A DNA stretch of 64,000 nucleotides from Halomonas sp. LR3S48. GTDB lineage: Bacteria; Pseudomonadota; Gammaproteobacteria; Pseudomonadales; Halomonadaceae. The notes under the pieces were generated by a model. The model was given only the letters and a program-made list of their open reading frames with translations. It was not told the DNA's origin and did not search any database. This document shows positions 17,351 to 26,487 of the stretch, piece after piece; within the stretch, counting starts at the first letter, position 1, and each line of letters opens with the position of its first letter. The stretch is from contig NZ_CP107009.1 of the NCBI RefSeq assembly GCF_025725665.1, positions 3,224,001 to 3,288,000 of the forward strand, given 5' to 3'. Made by a program: the position numbers and the translations under genes.

Positions 17351-19264
17351 TCAATCCATGGCTGCTATCGGCAACGGACAGTCGAGCGACCAAGCCACGG
17401 CCCGCAACAGTTCGGCTTCCTGAGCGTGGACATGGTTATCGTGCACCACGCAGCAAGTCATGGCGTCAAGCAACCTGATCCGATCGCCATCACTCAGTTG
17501 ACGACAACGCGCCAGGGCCCAGTCGAGTTCCTGGGGCGTGGCCGGCTGGGGCAGCAACGTCATACCCAAGCCCAACCTCTCGGCCGCTTCACGGAACGCT
17601 TCCCCTGCCCGTGTCTCGTCGTTGTTTCCCGCCAGCGCCAGGCTCGACAGCAAGCGTTCCACTGCCGCCTCGATCCGTTCCAGAGACAGTCGGCGTCCGC
17701 GATGATGCGTCGCCCCCTCGCTACCGACGACGACCAGGCGATACAGAGCCCACTGCAGGGCGCCAGGGGCGTGCTCGGCCGCCATCAACCGCTCGAGGCA
17801 GTCGCGAAAGCGCGCGTACTGAGCCACCGAAAGCTGCCGCAGCAAGGGCAGGCACAGCTCGATCAGCGGCAGCCGTTGGCCCGGTCGTACCTCGCTAAGC
17901 GGCAGGTCCAGCCGCTCGAGCTCCGCCAGCACGTCCGGCAGGGCGGCTCCGATCAAGACCTGCCGCTGGCTGGCGCGACTGGCAGGCTCGGCCCCCATCA
18001 ATAGACCGTAGATCACGGCACGGGCCGCATAAGGGTCGTGCACGGCTTCGAGCAGCCTGGGATCGATTCCGGCCAGCGCTCCTCGCGCCAGCTCCAGATC
18101 CACTTCACGCGGCTCACCGATCCGCTCTGCCGGCCTGGCAGATGCCGGCCGGGCTCCTCCTCCACTCAGGGCCGCCGCCTGGGCCGGCCTCACTTGGGCG
18201 GCCGTCTCACTGGAGCCGGTTGCGGCAACGGCCTCTCGCGCGGTGTTCGGCTCAGGCAGTTGGCCGTCCCATTCGGGCTCGAGACGTCGAATTCGGGTCG
18301 CCAGCGGCGGGTGAGTGGCGGTGAGGCCACGCAAGCCAGGCAGGCCGCGGCTGAAATAAAAATGGCTGAACTCCTCGGCGCGGGTCGCCCCCAGCTCGGA
18401 GCCATGGGCGTGCGCCGCCACGCGTTTCAGCGCATCGGCCAGGCCCGCCGGGTTGCGGGTGTACTGCACCGCGCTGGCATCGGCCAGAAACTCGCGCTGA
18501 CGACTCACCGCCGCCTTGATCAGGTTGCCGCACAGGGTACCGATGAAGCCCACCAGCATCAACGCAAGACCGGCGCCCAGCAGCACCACGTGACCGTTGC
18601 CACGTCGGGAGCCACGAACCACGCGCCGGGTCGCCATTCCTCTCAGCAGCATGCGTCCAACGAGCCCGATCACCAGAATGCCGTACAGCAGCGCGATCAA
18701 GCGCATGTTGAGGCGCATGTCGCCATGCAGGATATGGCTGAATTCGTGGGCCATCACCCCTTGGAGCTCGTCGCGCGACAGGCTGCGGATGGCGCCTCGC
18801 GTCACGCCAATGACTGCGTCCCGGGACGTATGGCCGGCGGCAAAGGCGTTGATACCGGGCTCGTCGAGCAGATAGACCGCCGGCACCGGCAGCCCCGCGG
18901 CGATCGCCATCTCCTCCACCACGTTGAGCAAGCGGCGCTCGTCGGGATCGCGAGTGGCGGCATTGATGACCCGGCCGCCCATCGCTTCGGCCACCGCGGC
19001 ACCGCCGGCGCGCAGCTGCACGTGCCGCGCCAGACTCCCCGCTGCGACCACCAGCAGCACGCCGAGGGCCACGCCACCGAGTAGTAGCGGATCGAGCGCC
19101 CGGGCCAGGGGGTCGACGGCCGGCTGACCGCCATCGAGCAACACCATGGCCAGCGTCACTACCGCGATGGCCGCAGCGATCATGCCGATCACCGCCATCA
19201 TCAGCAGCAGAACCAGCCAGACGGTGAGGCGCCTTGCGCGCTCCTGGGCACCGAAGAAATCCAT
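17351..19264 (-). CDS. M48-family membrane metalloprotease with long C-terminal domain
   Basis: A 637-residue protein starting MDFFGAQERARRL. Two N-terminal transmembrane helices (about 12-44 and 56-80) are followed by an M48 peptidase domain. The zinc motif HEFSH is at residues 173-177 (ELQGVMAHEFSHILHGDMRLN), and the third-ligand Glu is in QREFLADASAVQYTRNP. More helices follow at about 185-240. The last 300 residues are a helical extension ending near CCVVHDNHVHAQEAELLRAV, much longer than HtpX (about 290 residues in total). The gene follows lemA by 13 bases; LemA plus M48 is a common pair. Membrane protein quality control is the likely role. Confidence 0.85.
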   Translation of the reverse strand: MDFFGAQERARRLTVWLVLLLMMAVIGMIAAAIAVVTLAMVLLDGGQPAVDPLARALDPLLLGGVALGVLLVVAAGSLARHVQLRAGGAAVAEAMGGRVINAATRDPDERRLLNVVEEMAIAAGLPVPAVYLLDEPGINAFAAGHTSRDAVIGVTRGAIRSLSRDELQGVMAHEFSHILHGDMRLNMRLIALLYGILVIGLVGRMLLRGMATRRVVRGSRRGNGHVVLLGAGLALMLVGFIGTLCGNLIKAAVSRQREFLADASAVQYTRNPAGLADALKRVAAHAHGSELGATRAEEFSHFYFSRGLPGLRGLTATHPPLATRIRRLEPEWDGQLPEPNTAREAVAATGSSETAAQVRPAQAAALSGGGARPASARPAERIGEPREVDLELARGALAGIDPRLLEAVHDPYAARAVIYGLLMGAEPASRASQRQVLIGAALPDVLAELERLDLPLSEVRPGQRLPLIELCLPLLRQLSVAQYARFRDCLERLMAAEHAPGALQWALYRLVVVGSEGATHHRGRRLSLERIEAAVERLLSSLALAGNNDETRAGEAFREAAERLGLGMTLLPQPATPQELDWALARCRQLSDGDRIRLLDAMTCCVVHDNHVHAQEAELLRAVAWSLDCPLPIAAMD

Positions 19265-19277
19265 CGCCGTGTACCCG

Positions 19278-19874
19278 TCAGAAGCGAACGCTGGGTGCGG
19301 CCTGGATCTCGGCGCTATCGTCGAACTCCAGCAGCGCTGCGTCCTCGCTATGACCCAGCGGCCCCGCCAGCAACACCGGCGGGAAGCTCTGCTTGTAGGT
19401 GTTGTACTGCATGACCGCGTCGTTGAAGGCCTGACGGGCGAAGGCAACCCGATTCTCGGTGCTGGTGAGGGTCTCGGAGAGCTGGCGCATGTTGTCGGAG
19501 GCCTTGAGGTCCGGATAGGCTTCCATCACCACGTTGAGCCGGCCCAGGGCGGCCCCCAGCGCACCCTCGGCACCGGCCAGCTCGGCCATAGCGCCGGGCT
19601 CGCCCGGCCTTGCGGCGGCCGATTGCAAACCAGCCAGAGCCGCATTGCGCGCTTCGGTCACGGCGGTCAGGGTGTCGCGCTCATGGGCCATGTAGGCCTT
19701 GGCGGTTTCCACCAGGTTGGGGATCAGGTCGTAGCGTCGCTTGAGCTGCACCTCGATCTGGGCGAAGGCGTTCTGGTAACGGTTCTTCAGCGCCACCAGG
19801 CGGTTGTAGATGCTGACACCGTAGACCACCAACAGGGCCAGCAATACCAGTAGCAAGATTGTCGTGACTTGCAT
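19278..19874 (-). CDS. lemA: LemA-family membrane protein
   Basis: A 198-residue protein with one N-terminal transmembrane helix (TTILLLVLLALLVVYGVSIYN) and a helical periplasmic domain. The LemA signature is YNRLVALKNRYQNAFAQIEVQLKRRYDLIPNLVETAKAYMAHERDTLTAVTEARNAA. The biochemical role of LemA is unclear; it is widely found beside M48 proteases as here, with 13 bases between the genes. The ATGAGGAGATAAC ribosome site fixes the start. Divergent from the CPA2 antiporter. Confidence 0.92.
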   Translation of the reverse strand: MQVTTILLLVLLALLVVYGVSIYNRLVALKNRYQNAFAQIEVQLKRRYDLIPNLVETAKAYMAHERDTLTAVTEARNAALAGLQSAAARPGEPGAMAELAGAEGALGAALGRLNVVMEAYPDLKASDNMRQLSETLTSTENRVAFARQAFNDAVMQYNTYKQSFPPVLLAGPLGHSEDAALLEFDDSAEIQAAPSVRF

Positions 19875-19979
19875 GTTATCTCCTCATTGCCGGCTTCTGG
19901 CGATGACTTCGCCAGTGCCATTTACACGGCAAACTCTTACACTCTGCCTTCGGATACATTATCAGAACATTGGGGATAG

Positions 19980-21578
19980 ATGATCGACGCCGCCTACATC
20001 ATTGCCGCTCTCCTCGGTGGCGTGGCTGCCATGGCCATCCGCCTGCCGCCGCTCGTCGGGTTCCTGGCGGCCGGCTTTGCCCTCAACATGCTGGGCTATG
20101 AGTCGACACCGCTGCTCACCACGATCGCCGATGTCGGGGTGACGCTGTTGCTGTTCAGCATCGGGCTGAAGCTCAACGTCCGTCAGTTGCTCAAGGGCGA
20201 GGTCTGGGGAAGCGCATCGCTGCACATGGTAGGGTCCAGCCTGCTTTTCCTGCTCGTTCTCGGGGCGCTCAAGTGGCTGGGTCTGGGGCAACTGGCAGGC
20301 ACCGGCTGGTCCACACTGCTGTTGCTGGGCTTCGCACTCTCCTTTTCCAGCACGGTCTTCGTAGTCAAGGTTCTCGAGAAGCGCAGCGAGACCCAATCGG
20401 CTCATGGCCGCCTGGCCATTGGGGTATTGATCATGCAGGACGTCTTCGCCGTGATTTTCATTTCGGCCTCGTCCGGCGAGCTACCGAGCCCCTGGGCCAT
20501 CGGACTGGTGCTGCTGATACCGTTGGCGCCGTTGCTACGCCAAACGCTGGATCGCTTCGGACACGGCGAGATGCAGATGCTCTTCGGCATGTTCCTGGCC
20601 TTGGTACTGGGTTACGGACTGTTCGAACTAGTCGGCCTCAAGGGCGACCTCGGCGCCCTGGTCGTCGGCCTTCTGCTTGCACCGCATCCCGCCGCGGGAA
20701 ATCTCTCCCGCTCGATGTTCAATCTGAAGGAGCTGCTGCTGGTGGGCTTCTTCCTGAGCATCGGTTTTACCAGTACACCCACTTGGGAAATGCTGGGCAT
20801 GGCCGTTCTGTTGGTAATTGCGCTACCACTGAAGAGCGTACTCTACCAAATAGTCTTCATGTCCTTCCCGATGCGCCACCGCACCTCGCTGCTGGCCACC
20901 TTGGCACTCACCAATTATTCCGAGTTCGGTTTGATCGTGGGCGCCCTGGCGGTCGCCACAGGCTGGCTGGAACCGGAGTGGCTGATTGTACTGTCGCTGG
21001 CGGTAGCCCTGAGCTTCGCCTGTTCCGCCGTGCTCAATACAGTCAGCGAGGGTGCCTACCGCCGTCTGGAAGCGCTGCTCCCCGCCAGGCAGGAGCAGGC
21101 GCTGGCGACCCGTGAACGGCCGATAGAGATCGGCGATGCCCAGGCAGTGGTACTCGGCATGGGACGAATCGGGCGCAGCGTCTACCGGCGGCTGCGAAAG
21201 CACTATGGCTTGCGGGTGCTAGGCATCGACAGTAATCCGAAGACCGTCACCGACCTGAGCGAGCGTGGTTTCAATCTGCTCGAAGGAGATGCACTGGATT
21301 CGGATTTCTGGGATAAGTTGCTGATGTCCGGCGACGTGCAGATGGTGATCCTGGCCATGCCGCACCATTCGGGCAATCTCTTCGCGCTGCAACAATTGCG
21401 CAACCGACAGTTCCCTGGCCGTATCACTGCGGTCGTCGAGTACCCCGAAGAGATCGAACCGATACGCGAACTGGGGGCCAACGCGGTCTTCCATGTCTAC
21501 GACGAGGCGGGACGAGCCCTGGCGGACAGCGCAGCCGAAACCGCCGGTGTCGCTCCCGTAGCGCAACAGATGGGCTAA
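19980..21578 (+). CDS. CPA2-family cation:proton antiporter with TrkA-N (RCK) domain
   Basis: A 532-residue KefB/KefC-type protein. Residues 1-365 are about twelve hydrophobic helices with the Na/H-exchanger core (PPLVGFLAAGFALN, ALSFSSTVFVVKVL, IGVLIMQDVFAVIF). After a cytoplasmic linker an RCK/TrkA-N Rossmann domain starts near residue 388 (AVVLGMGRIGRSVYRRL ... LGIDSNPKTV). Predicted to exchange K+ or Na+ for H+ under nucleotide control; KefC-type glutathione-adduct gating cannot be confirmed. Sodium or potassium homeostasis would suit a halophile. A small membrane protein gene follows 32 bases later. Confidence 0.88.
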   Translation: MIDAAYIIAALLGGVAAMAIRLPPLVGFLAAGFALNMLGYESTPLLTTIADVGVTLLLFSIGLKLNVRQLLKGEVWGSASLHMVGSSLLFLLVLGALKWLGLGQLAGTGWSTLLLLGFALSFSSTVFVVKVLEKRSETQSAHGRLAIGVLIMQDVFAVIFISASSGELPSPWAIGLVLLIPLAPLLRQTLDRFGHGEMQMLFGMFLALVLGYGLFELVGLKGDLGALVVGLLLAPHPAAGNLSRSMFNLKELLLVGFFLSIGFTSTPTWEMLGMAVLLVIALPLKSVLYQIVFMSFPMRHRTSLLATLALTNYSEFGLIVGALAVATGWLEPEWLIVLSLAVALSFACSAVLNTVSEGAYRRLEALLPARQEQALATRERPIEIGDAQAVVLGMGRIGRSVYRRLRKHYGLRVLGIDSNPKTVTDLSERGFNLLEGDALDSDFWDKLLMSGDVQMVILAMPHHSGNLFALQQLRNRQFPGRITAVVEYPEEIEPIRELGANAVFHVYDEAGRALADSAAETAGVAPVAQQMG

Positions 21579-21610
21579 GACGAGCCCCCATTCATTACGA
21601 GAGAGCACGC

Positions 21611-21898
21611 ATGCAGGACTTTTTCACCTGGCTGGGCCGCACCTTGGGCGAGATCATACGTTTCGTGGTCGACCTGCTGACCCATTTCTTCCAGAACCTG
21701 GGCGCCTCCGCCCGGGGCTTCTTCGACGGGCTGGCCACCTCGCTGGGCATACCCGCCACCGTGGTCAGCCTGGCGGTGCTGTTGCTTGGCCTATGGCTGC
21801 TCTATCTCGCTCTGCGTGCCCTGATGCGACGCAGCCTGATCGCTACCCTGATCTGGGCAGTACTCGGCGTGACGGTATTGAGCTGGTTGATCTATTGA
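21611..21898 (+). CDS. Small membrane protein, unknown function
   Basis: A 95-residue protein with an amphipathic N-terminal half (MQDFFTWLGRTLGEIIRFVVDLLTHFF) and two hydrophobic helices (VVSLAVLLLGLWLLYLALRAL and LIATLIWAVLGVTVLSWLIY). It lies 32 bases after the CPA2 antiporter with a GAGAG ribosome site and reads in the same direction, so it is probably co-transcribed and could be an accessory subunit. I recognise no family. Confidence 0.7.
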   Translation: MQDFFTWLGRTLGEIIRFVVDLLTHFFQNLGASARGFFDGLATSLGIPATVVSLAVLLLGLWLLYLALRALMRRSLIATLIWAVLGVTVLSWLIY

Positions 21899-21913
21899 GC
21901 GCAGCCGTCCGAA

Positions 21914-21943
21914 CAGGGCACCGCCCCGATGGGCGGTGCTCTG
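21914..21943. terminator. Bidirectional hairpin between convergent genes
   Basis: Stem GCACCGCCC / GGGCGGTGC (21918-21926 with 21931-21939), extended by four more pairs including one G-T. No U-tract on either side, but it sits between the small membrane gene and pepN, both ending here. Confidence 0.55.
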
Positions 21944-21950
21944 TCATGGG

Positions 21951-24584
21951 TTACGCCAAGGCTTTTTCGATCACCTCATAGACGTTCGGCGAGAGCTTCT
22001 CGGCGCGGATGCGTTCGAGCTCGCCCTTCATCAGCTCCTGGCGCGATTCGTCGAAGCGCCGCCAGCGGGTCAGCGGCGTGACCAGGCGAGCGGCGATTTC
22101 CGGGTTGAGCCGGTTGAGCTCGATCACCACGTCGGCCAGCAGGCGGTAGCCCTCGCCGTCGGCCCGATGGAAGTTGATGCGGTTCTGGTTGGCAAAGGTG
22201 CCGACCAGCGCGCGCACCTTGTTGGGGTTCTTCAGCGAGAAGGCCGGGTGTGCCATCAGATGCTTGACCCGATCCAGGGCGTCCGCCTGCGGCCGGGTGA
22301 CCTGAATGGCAAACCACTGGTCCATCACCAGCGAGTCGTGAGCCCACTTCTCGCCGAAGGCGCGCAGCGCGGGGCCTGCCAGGTCGTCGCGACTGCTGTG
22401 GGTCAGCAGCGTCAGCGCATGGCGTACGTCGGTCATGTTGTGGTCGGCCTCGAACTGCTGATGAGCGAGCTCGACGGCCTGCTCATCCTCGATCGCCATC
22501 AGGTAGGAGAGCGCCACGCTCTTCAGGCTGCGCCGCGCGATCTGCTCGGGCTCCGGCGCATAGGCTTCGTCGCTGCGATTCTCTTGGTAGACGCGCAGGA
22601 AGTCATCGCGCAGGGTCGCGGCCAGCGACTGCTTGACGAAGTCTCGTGCGGCATGAATCGCCTCGACGTCCACTAGTGGCTGCTGTTCGGCGATGTAGGC
22701 TTCACTAGGCAGCGTCAGCATCTCGGCCAGCACCGCCTTGTCGTCGCTGCCGCGCTCCAGCAGGGCTCGGAAGGCCTCGACCACGCGCGTGTCCATGACC
22801 TTCTCCACACCGTTGCGATGGGCGGCGATCAGGTCGTCCAACGCCAACATGGCCAGCCGCTGGCCGGCATCCCAGCGGTTGAAGCCATCGGAATCGTTGG
22901 CCAACAGGAAGGCCAGGTCCTCACGGCTGTAGGGAAAACGTAGCTGGACCGGTGCCGAGAAGCCGCGCAGCAGCGAGGGCACGGGCGCCTCGGGCACGTC
23001 GGTGAATACGAAGGTCTGCTCTGCTTCGCGCAGGTGGATGACGCCATCGCTGCCCAGCGACTCACCGTCCAGATGCAGCGCCAGGTCGCGGCCGGACTTG
23101 GTGCCGACCAACCCCATGCGCACGGGAATGTGCAGCGGCTGTTTCTCGGGCTGCCCGGGCGTGGCCGGGGTACGCTGACGCAGGGTCAGGCGGTACTCGG
23201 CGTGAGCGTAATCATACTCGCCGTAGGCATCGATCTCCGGGGTGCCGGCCTGGGAGTACCAGCGCATGAATTGGGAGAGGTCCTGCCCCGACGCCTCGGC
23301 CATGCAGTCGACGAAGTCCTCGATGGTCACCGCCTGGCCGTCGAAACGTTCGAAGTAGAGATCGCTGCCGCGGCGGAAGGCTTCCCAACCCACCAGGTTG
23401 CACAGCATGCGTACCACCTCGGCGCCCTTCTCGTAGATGGTCAGGGTATAGAAGTTGCCGATCTCGATGTAATGGTCGGGGCGTACCGGATGAGCGGTAG
23501 GCCCGGCGTCCTCGGCGAACTGCGAGGTACGGAAGAAGGACACGTCCTCGATGCGCTTGACCGGCGCCGAGTTGACGTCGGCAGAGAAGCACTGGTCACG
23601 GAAGACGGTGAAGCCCTCCTTGAGCGAGAGCTGGAACCAGTCGCGGCAGGTCACGCGGTTGCCCGACCAGTTGTGGAAATATTCGTGTGCGACGATACCC
23701 TCGACCCGCTGGAAGGCGGCATCGGTAGCGGTGTGTGGGTGGGTCAGCACCGCCGCCGAGTTGAAGATATTGAGCCCCTTGTTCTCCATGGCGCCCATAT
23801 TGAAGTCGTTGACTGCCACGATCATGAACAGGTCGAGATCGTATTCGCGGCCGTAGGTCTCCTCGTCCCACGCCATGGCTCGCTTGAGCGAGGCCATGGC
23901 GTGGTCAGTCTTGCCCAGGTTCTCCTCCTCGACCCAGATCTGCAGCGTGACCTCACGCCCGCTCATTGTAGTGAAGCGATCCTCGACCTTCTCCAGGTCG
24001 CCAGCCACCAGGGCGAACAGGTAGCTGGGCTTGGGAAACGGATCGTTCCAGGTCACGAAGTGGCGCTCACCGGGCAGTTCGCCCCGCTCCACCGGGTTGC
24101 CGTTGGAGAGCAGCACCGGCAGGCTCTGTCGGTCGCCGATCACGGTGGTGGAGAAGGTGGCCATTACGTCCGGGCGGTCCGGGTAGTAGGTGATGCGGCG
24201 GAAACCCTCGGCTTCGCACTGGGTGCAATACATGCCGTTGGAAAGATAAAGGCCTTCCAGCGCCGTGTTCTCGCTGGGAGAGATCTCGACTTCCGTGTCC
24301 AGGCGAAACTGCCTGGGTGGGTTGTGCACGGTCAGGTCGGCATCACTGAGAGCGTACTCGTCGTCGGCGAGCACCTGGCCATCGATGGCGATACGCTTGA
24401 GGGTCAGCTGCTCACCATCGAGTACGAGAGGCGCCTCGCCCTCACTTTGCGGGTGGCGCTCCATCTGCAAACTCGCCTTGACCTTGGTCGCGGCGGGGTC
24501 CAGTTCGAAAGTCAGCTCGACATGGGTCACACGGTAGGCGGGCGGCCGGTAATCGTGACGATGGGTCGGCTTGGGTTCAGACAT
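21951..24584 (-). CDS. pepN: PepN, aminopeptidase N (M1 family)
   Basis: An 877-residue cytoplasmic zinc aminopeptidase. The exopeptidase motif GAMEN is present (GAMENKGLNIFNS), and the zinc motif HEYFH is at residues 300-304 in VAHEYFHNWSGNRVTCRDWFQLSLKEGFTVFRDQCFS, where the third-ligand Glu (KEG) follows. The start MSEPKPTHRHDYRPPAYRV is the family N terminus; the frame extension to 24644 is rejected. Length is close to E. coli PepN (870). Monocistronic. Confidence 0.96.
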   Translation of the reverse strand: MSEPKPTHRHDYRPPAYRVTHVELTFELDPAATKVKASLQMERHPQSEGEAPLVLDGEQLTLKRIAIDGQVLADDEYALSDADLTVHNPPRQFRLDTEVEISPSENTALEGLYLSNGMYCTQCEAEGFRRITYYPDRPDVMATFSTTVIGDRQSLPVLLSNGNPVERGELPGERHFVTWNDPFPKPSYLFALVAGDLEKVEDRFTTMSGREVTLQIWVEEENLGKTDHAMASLKRAMAWDEETYGREYDLDLFMIVAVNDFNMGAMENKGLNIFNSAAVLTHPHTATDAAFQRVEGIVAHEYFHNWSGNRVTCRDWFQLSLKEGFTVFRDQCFSADVNSAPVKRIEDVSFFRTSQFAEDAGPTAHPVRPDHYIEIGNFYTLTIYEKGAEVVRMLCNLVGWEAFRRGSDLYFERFDGQAVTIEDFVDCMAEASGQDLSQFMRWYSQAGTPEIDAYGEYDYAHAEYRLTLRQRTPATPGQPEKQPLHIPVRMGLVGTKSGRDLALHLDGESLGSDGVIHLREAEQTFVFTDVPEAPVPSLLRGFSAPVQLRFPYSREDLAFLLANDSDGFNRWDAGQRLAMLALDDLIAAHRNGVEKVMDTRVVEAFRALLERGSDDKAVLAEMLTLPSEAYIAEQQPLVDVEAIHAARDFVKQSLAATLRDDFLRVYQENRSDEAYAPEPEQIARRSLKSVALSYLMAIEDEQAVELAHQQFEADHNMTDVRHALTLLTHSSRDDLAGPALRAFGEKWAHDSLVMDQWFAIQVTRPQADALDRVKHLMAHPAFSLKNPNKVRALVGTFANQNRINFHRADGEGYRLLADVVIELNRLNPEIAARLVTPLTRWRRFDESRQELMKGELERIRAEKLSPNVYEVIEKALA

Positions 24585-24656
24585 CGGGAAGACTCCTGTC
24601 CTTGATCGATGCCCATTGTACGGTCGCGAGCTCCCCAACCTCAAAGAAGCTTGACC

Positions 24657-25055
24657 TCAACGCCGCACGAGGCGCACTGCCGCCGTGCTGCCAGGCTCGG
24701 GTCGTGTGACGATCCAGAGTCCCAGCAATGCCAGGCCTGCCACCAGCATCAGCTTCAGCCATACCAGGCTGAGGGTCATCAGCAGCACCAGGATCGAGAG
24801 TGCCAGCATCAGGCTGGCGATCCATTTAGCGTGACGCGGTATCGCGCGCTCGCCCTCCCAGGCCATCACGGCTGGGCCGAAGCGTGGATGCTCGCGAATC
24901 CACAAGGCAAAGCGCGGCGAGCCCCGCGATGCCGCCCATACGGCCAGCAGCATGAAGCAGGTCGTCGGCATCAGCGGTACGAACATGCCGACGACACCGA
25001 GCGCGAAGCTGATCCAGGCCAGAACGATGTAAAGGGCACGACGAAGCGAGTGCAT
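24657..25055 (-). CDS. ybaN: YbaN-family (DUF454) inner-membrane protein
   Basis: A 132-residue membrane protein starting MHSLRRALYIVLAWISFALGVVGMFVPLMPTTCFMLLAVWAASRGSPRFALWI; the GVVG..VPLMPTTPF-like stretch and the following R-x-x-x-W region are typical of DUF454. A C-terminal helical pair follows. GGAG eight bases upstream supports this start over the longer frame to 25214. Function of the family is unknown. Confidence 0.85.
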   Translation of the reverse strand: MHSLRRALYIVLAWISFALGVVGMFVPLMPTTCFMLLAVWAASRGSPRFALWIREHPRFGPAVMAWEGERAIPRHAKWIASLMLALSILVLLMTLSLVWLKLMLVAGLALLGLWIVTRPEPGSTAAVRLVRR

Positions 25056-25144
25056 GCATGAGGCTCCGAGATAGGCTTTCCCTGCTGCTTCCATTGAAGC
25101 CCATCTCGCCGGCGCAGGCCAATCGGCCATGCCTATGGCACCGT

Positions 25145-25172
25145 TAGAAAAAGAAAAGCCCGCCCGAGGGCG
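25145..25172 (-). terminator. Intrinsic terminator of the small heat-shock gene
   Basis: On the minus strand GCTCGCCC pairs with GGGCGGGC (one G-T pair), followed by TTTTCTTTTTC. It lies about 22 bases after the hsp20 stop. Confidence 0.78.
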
Positions 25173-25194
25173 AGCCGAAGTGACAGGACAACAT

Positions 25195-25725
25195 CTACTG
25201 GATAGGAATCTCACGGCGATTCTCTCTCACTTCGCCACTGCGAGGTACGTGCACCTTGAGCACGCCGTTGGCGAACGAAGCCCTGATCTTATCGGGTCGC
25301 GCATCGACGGGCAGATCGAGTACCCGGCGGAAGCTGCCGTAGGAACGCTCGATGCGCTGATAGCGATCCTCCTTGGTGCTACTCTCTTGGCGCTTCTCGC
25401 CCTCGATGATCAAGCGGTCGCCATCCAAGGTAAGCTTGACGTCCTTCTCGTCCACGCCAGGCACCTCGACGCTGACCAGGTACTCATCGTCGCGTTCGGC
25501 AATGTCGAGCTGCGGCCTGAGCAGGCTGGCCATCTCGCCGAATCGACTCTCGAGCGCCGGCATGCCGAACTGACGCATGACGCCGTCCATCCAGCGGTCG
25601 AGTTCCTGGTGCATGCCGAGCAACGGCGAGAGTTCACGATGGCGAGGCTCCACGGTTGCCGGCGCACCGGCATCACTGTTCTCGCTTTTGAACCAGTTCC
25701 AAGGAGAGAATTTCTGTAGATTCAT
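25195..25725 (-). CDS. Hsp20/alpha-crystallin-family small heat-shock protein
   Basis: A 176-residue chaperone. The N-terminal arm (MNLQKFSPWNWFKSE...) leads into an alpha-crystallin domain at about 70-170: PQLDIAERDDEYLVSVEVPGVDEKDVKLTLDGDRLIIEGEKR, then SYGSFRRVLDLP, and the closing A-x-x-x-NGVL motif (ASFANGVLKVHVPRS). The tail IPIQ resembles the IXI oligomerisation motif. Strong AGGAGGTG before the ATG at 25725. A sigma-32-like promoter lies about 75-100 bases upstream. Confidence 0.93.
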   Translation of the reverse strand: MNLQKFSPWNWFKSENSDAGAPATVEPRHRELSPLLGMHQELDRWMDGVMRQFGMPALESRFGEMASLLRPQLDIAERDDEYLVSVEVPGVDEKDVKLTLDGDRLIIEGEKRQESSTKEDRYQRIERSYGSFRRVLDLPVDARPDKIRASFANGVLKVHVPRSGEVRENRREIPIQ

Positions 25726-25798
25726 ACGCCACCTCCTGTTCGTCATGAGACACGTGACGCATCGGACAGACCGCTTGGGCCTGTTCCTGCATGAACGG

Positions 25799-25826
25799 AA
25801 TTGGTGGCATCGAGTCGGTTTTCAAG
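25799..25826 (-). promoter_or_regulatory. Putative sigma-32 promoter of hsp20
   Basis: On the minus strand: a perfect CTTGAAA (25826-25820), 13 bases, then CACCAATT (25806-25799), a partial match to CCCCATNT. Position 75-100 bases before hsp20 and the gene's identity support it; the -10 is imperfect. Confidence 0.55.
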
Positions 25827-25922
25827 GGGTGTTCGGGGCGCGCTTGCGCCAGATCAGGTACGCCATCGGCCAGTGCCGACAAGAAGCCGAGTCGGGGTCG
25901 ATGGCGTAGCGGCTGGGACTCT

Positions 25923-26408
25923 TCAATCGCGGAAGTTATCGAACTGCAGCGCCAGGTCGGGGCCGCCTTCGCCGCGCAGCATGGCGATGACCTCCTGCAG
26001 GTCGTCGCGCTTCTTGCCGGTGACCCTTACCTTGTCGCCCTGGATCTGCGCCTGCACCTTGAGCTTGCTGTCCTTGATGCGCTTGACGATATCCTTGGCC
26101 TCCTTCTGCTCCAAACCCTGCTTGAGCTTGACCTCCTGGCGGGCACGCACACCGGAGAGCTCGGGTTCCTGGATATCCATGCAACGCGCGTCGATTCCAC
26201 GAGCGATGAGGCGATTGCGCAGCACATCGAGCATCTGCTGGAGCTGGAAGTCGACTTCCGCCTCGAGCTGCACCGTGTCACCGTTGAGCTCGAAGCTCGC
26301 CTTGACCCCCTTGAAGTCGAAGCGCCCCTGGATTTCACGGTTGGCCTGATCGACGGCGTTGCTGGCTTCGTGCTTGTCGTATTCGGAAACGATGTCGAAG
26401 GTTGGCAT
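25923..26408 (-). CDS. yajQ: YajQ-family nucleotide-binding protein
   Basis: A 161-residue protein with the YajQ start MPTFDIVSEYDKHEASNAVDQANREIQGRFDFKGVKASFEL and end VTGKKRDDLQEVIAMLRGEGGPDLALQFDNFRD, canonical in sequence and length. It has two RNP-like halves. A Xanthomonas homologue binds c-di-GMP and works with a transcription factor; others bind nucleotides or tRNA. Which applies here is unknown. Standalone. Confidence 0.93.
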   Translation of the reverse strand: MPTFDIVSEYDKHEASNAVDQANREIQGRFDFKGVKASFELNGDTVQLEAEVDFQLQQMLDVLRNRLIARGIDARCMDIQEPELSGVRARQEVKLKQGLEQKEAKDIVKRIKDSKLKVQAQIQGDKVRVTGKKRDDLQEVIAMLRGEGGPDLALQFDNFRD

Positions 26409-26487
26409 GGCGATGTCCTTGTTTGCCCAATCATGCCGGAAGTCTACCAGCCCGGATCGATCCCTGCGCGCCCGGGGCTCCCCCTGG

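Noticed and set aside
23034..24605. A 523-codon open frame on the plus strand opposite pepN
   Set aside because: It mirrors pepN codons in a GC-rich genome, has no recognisable domain and a His/Gly/Arg/Leu composition typical of antisense frames.
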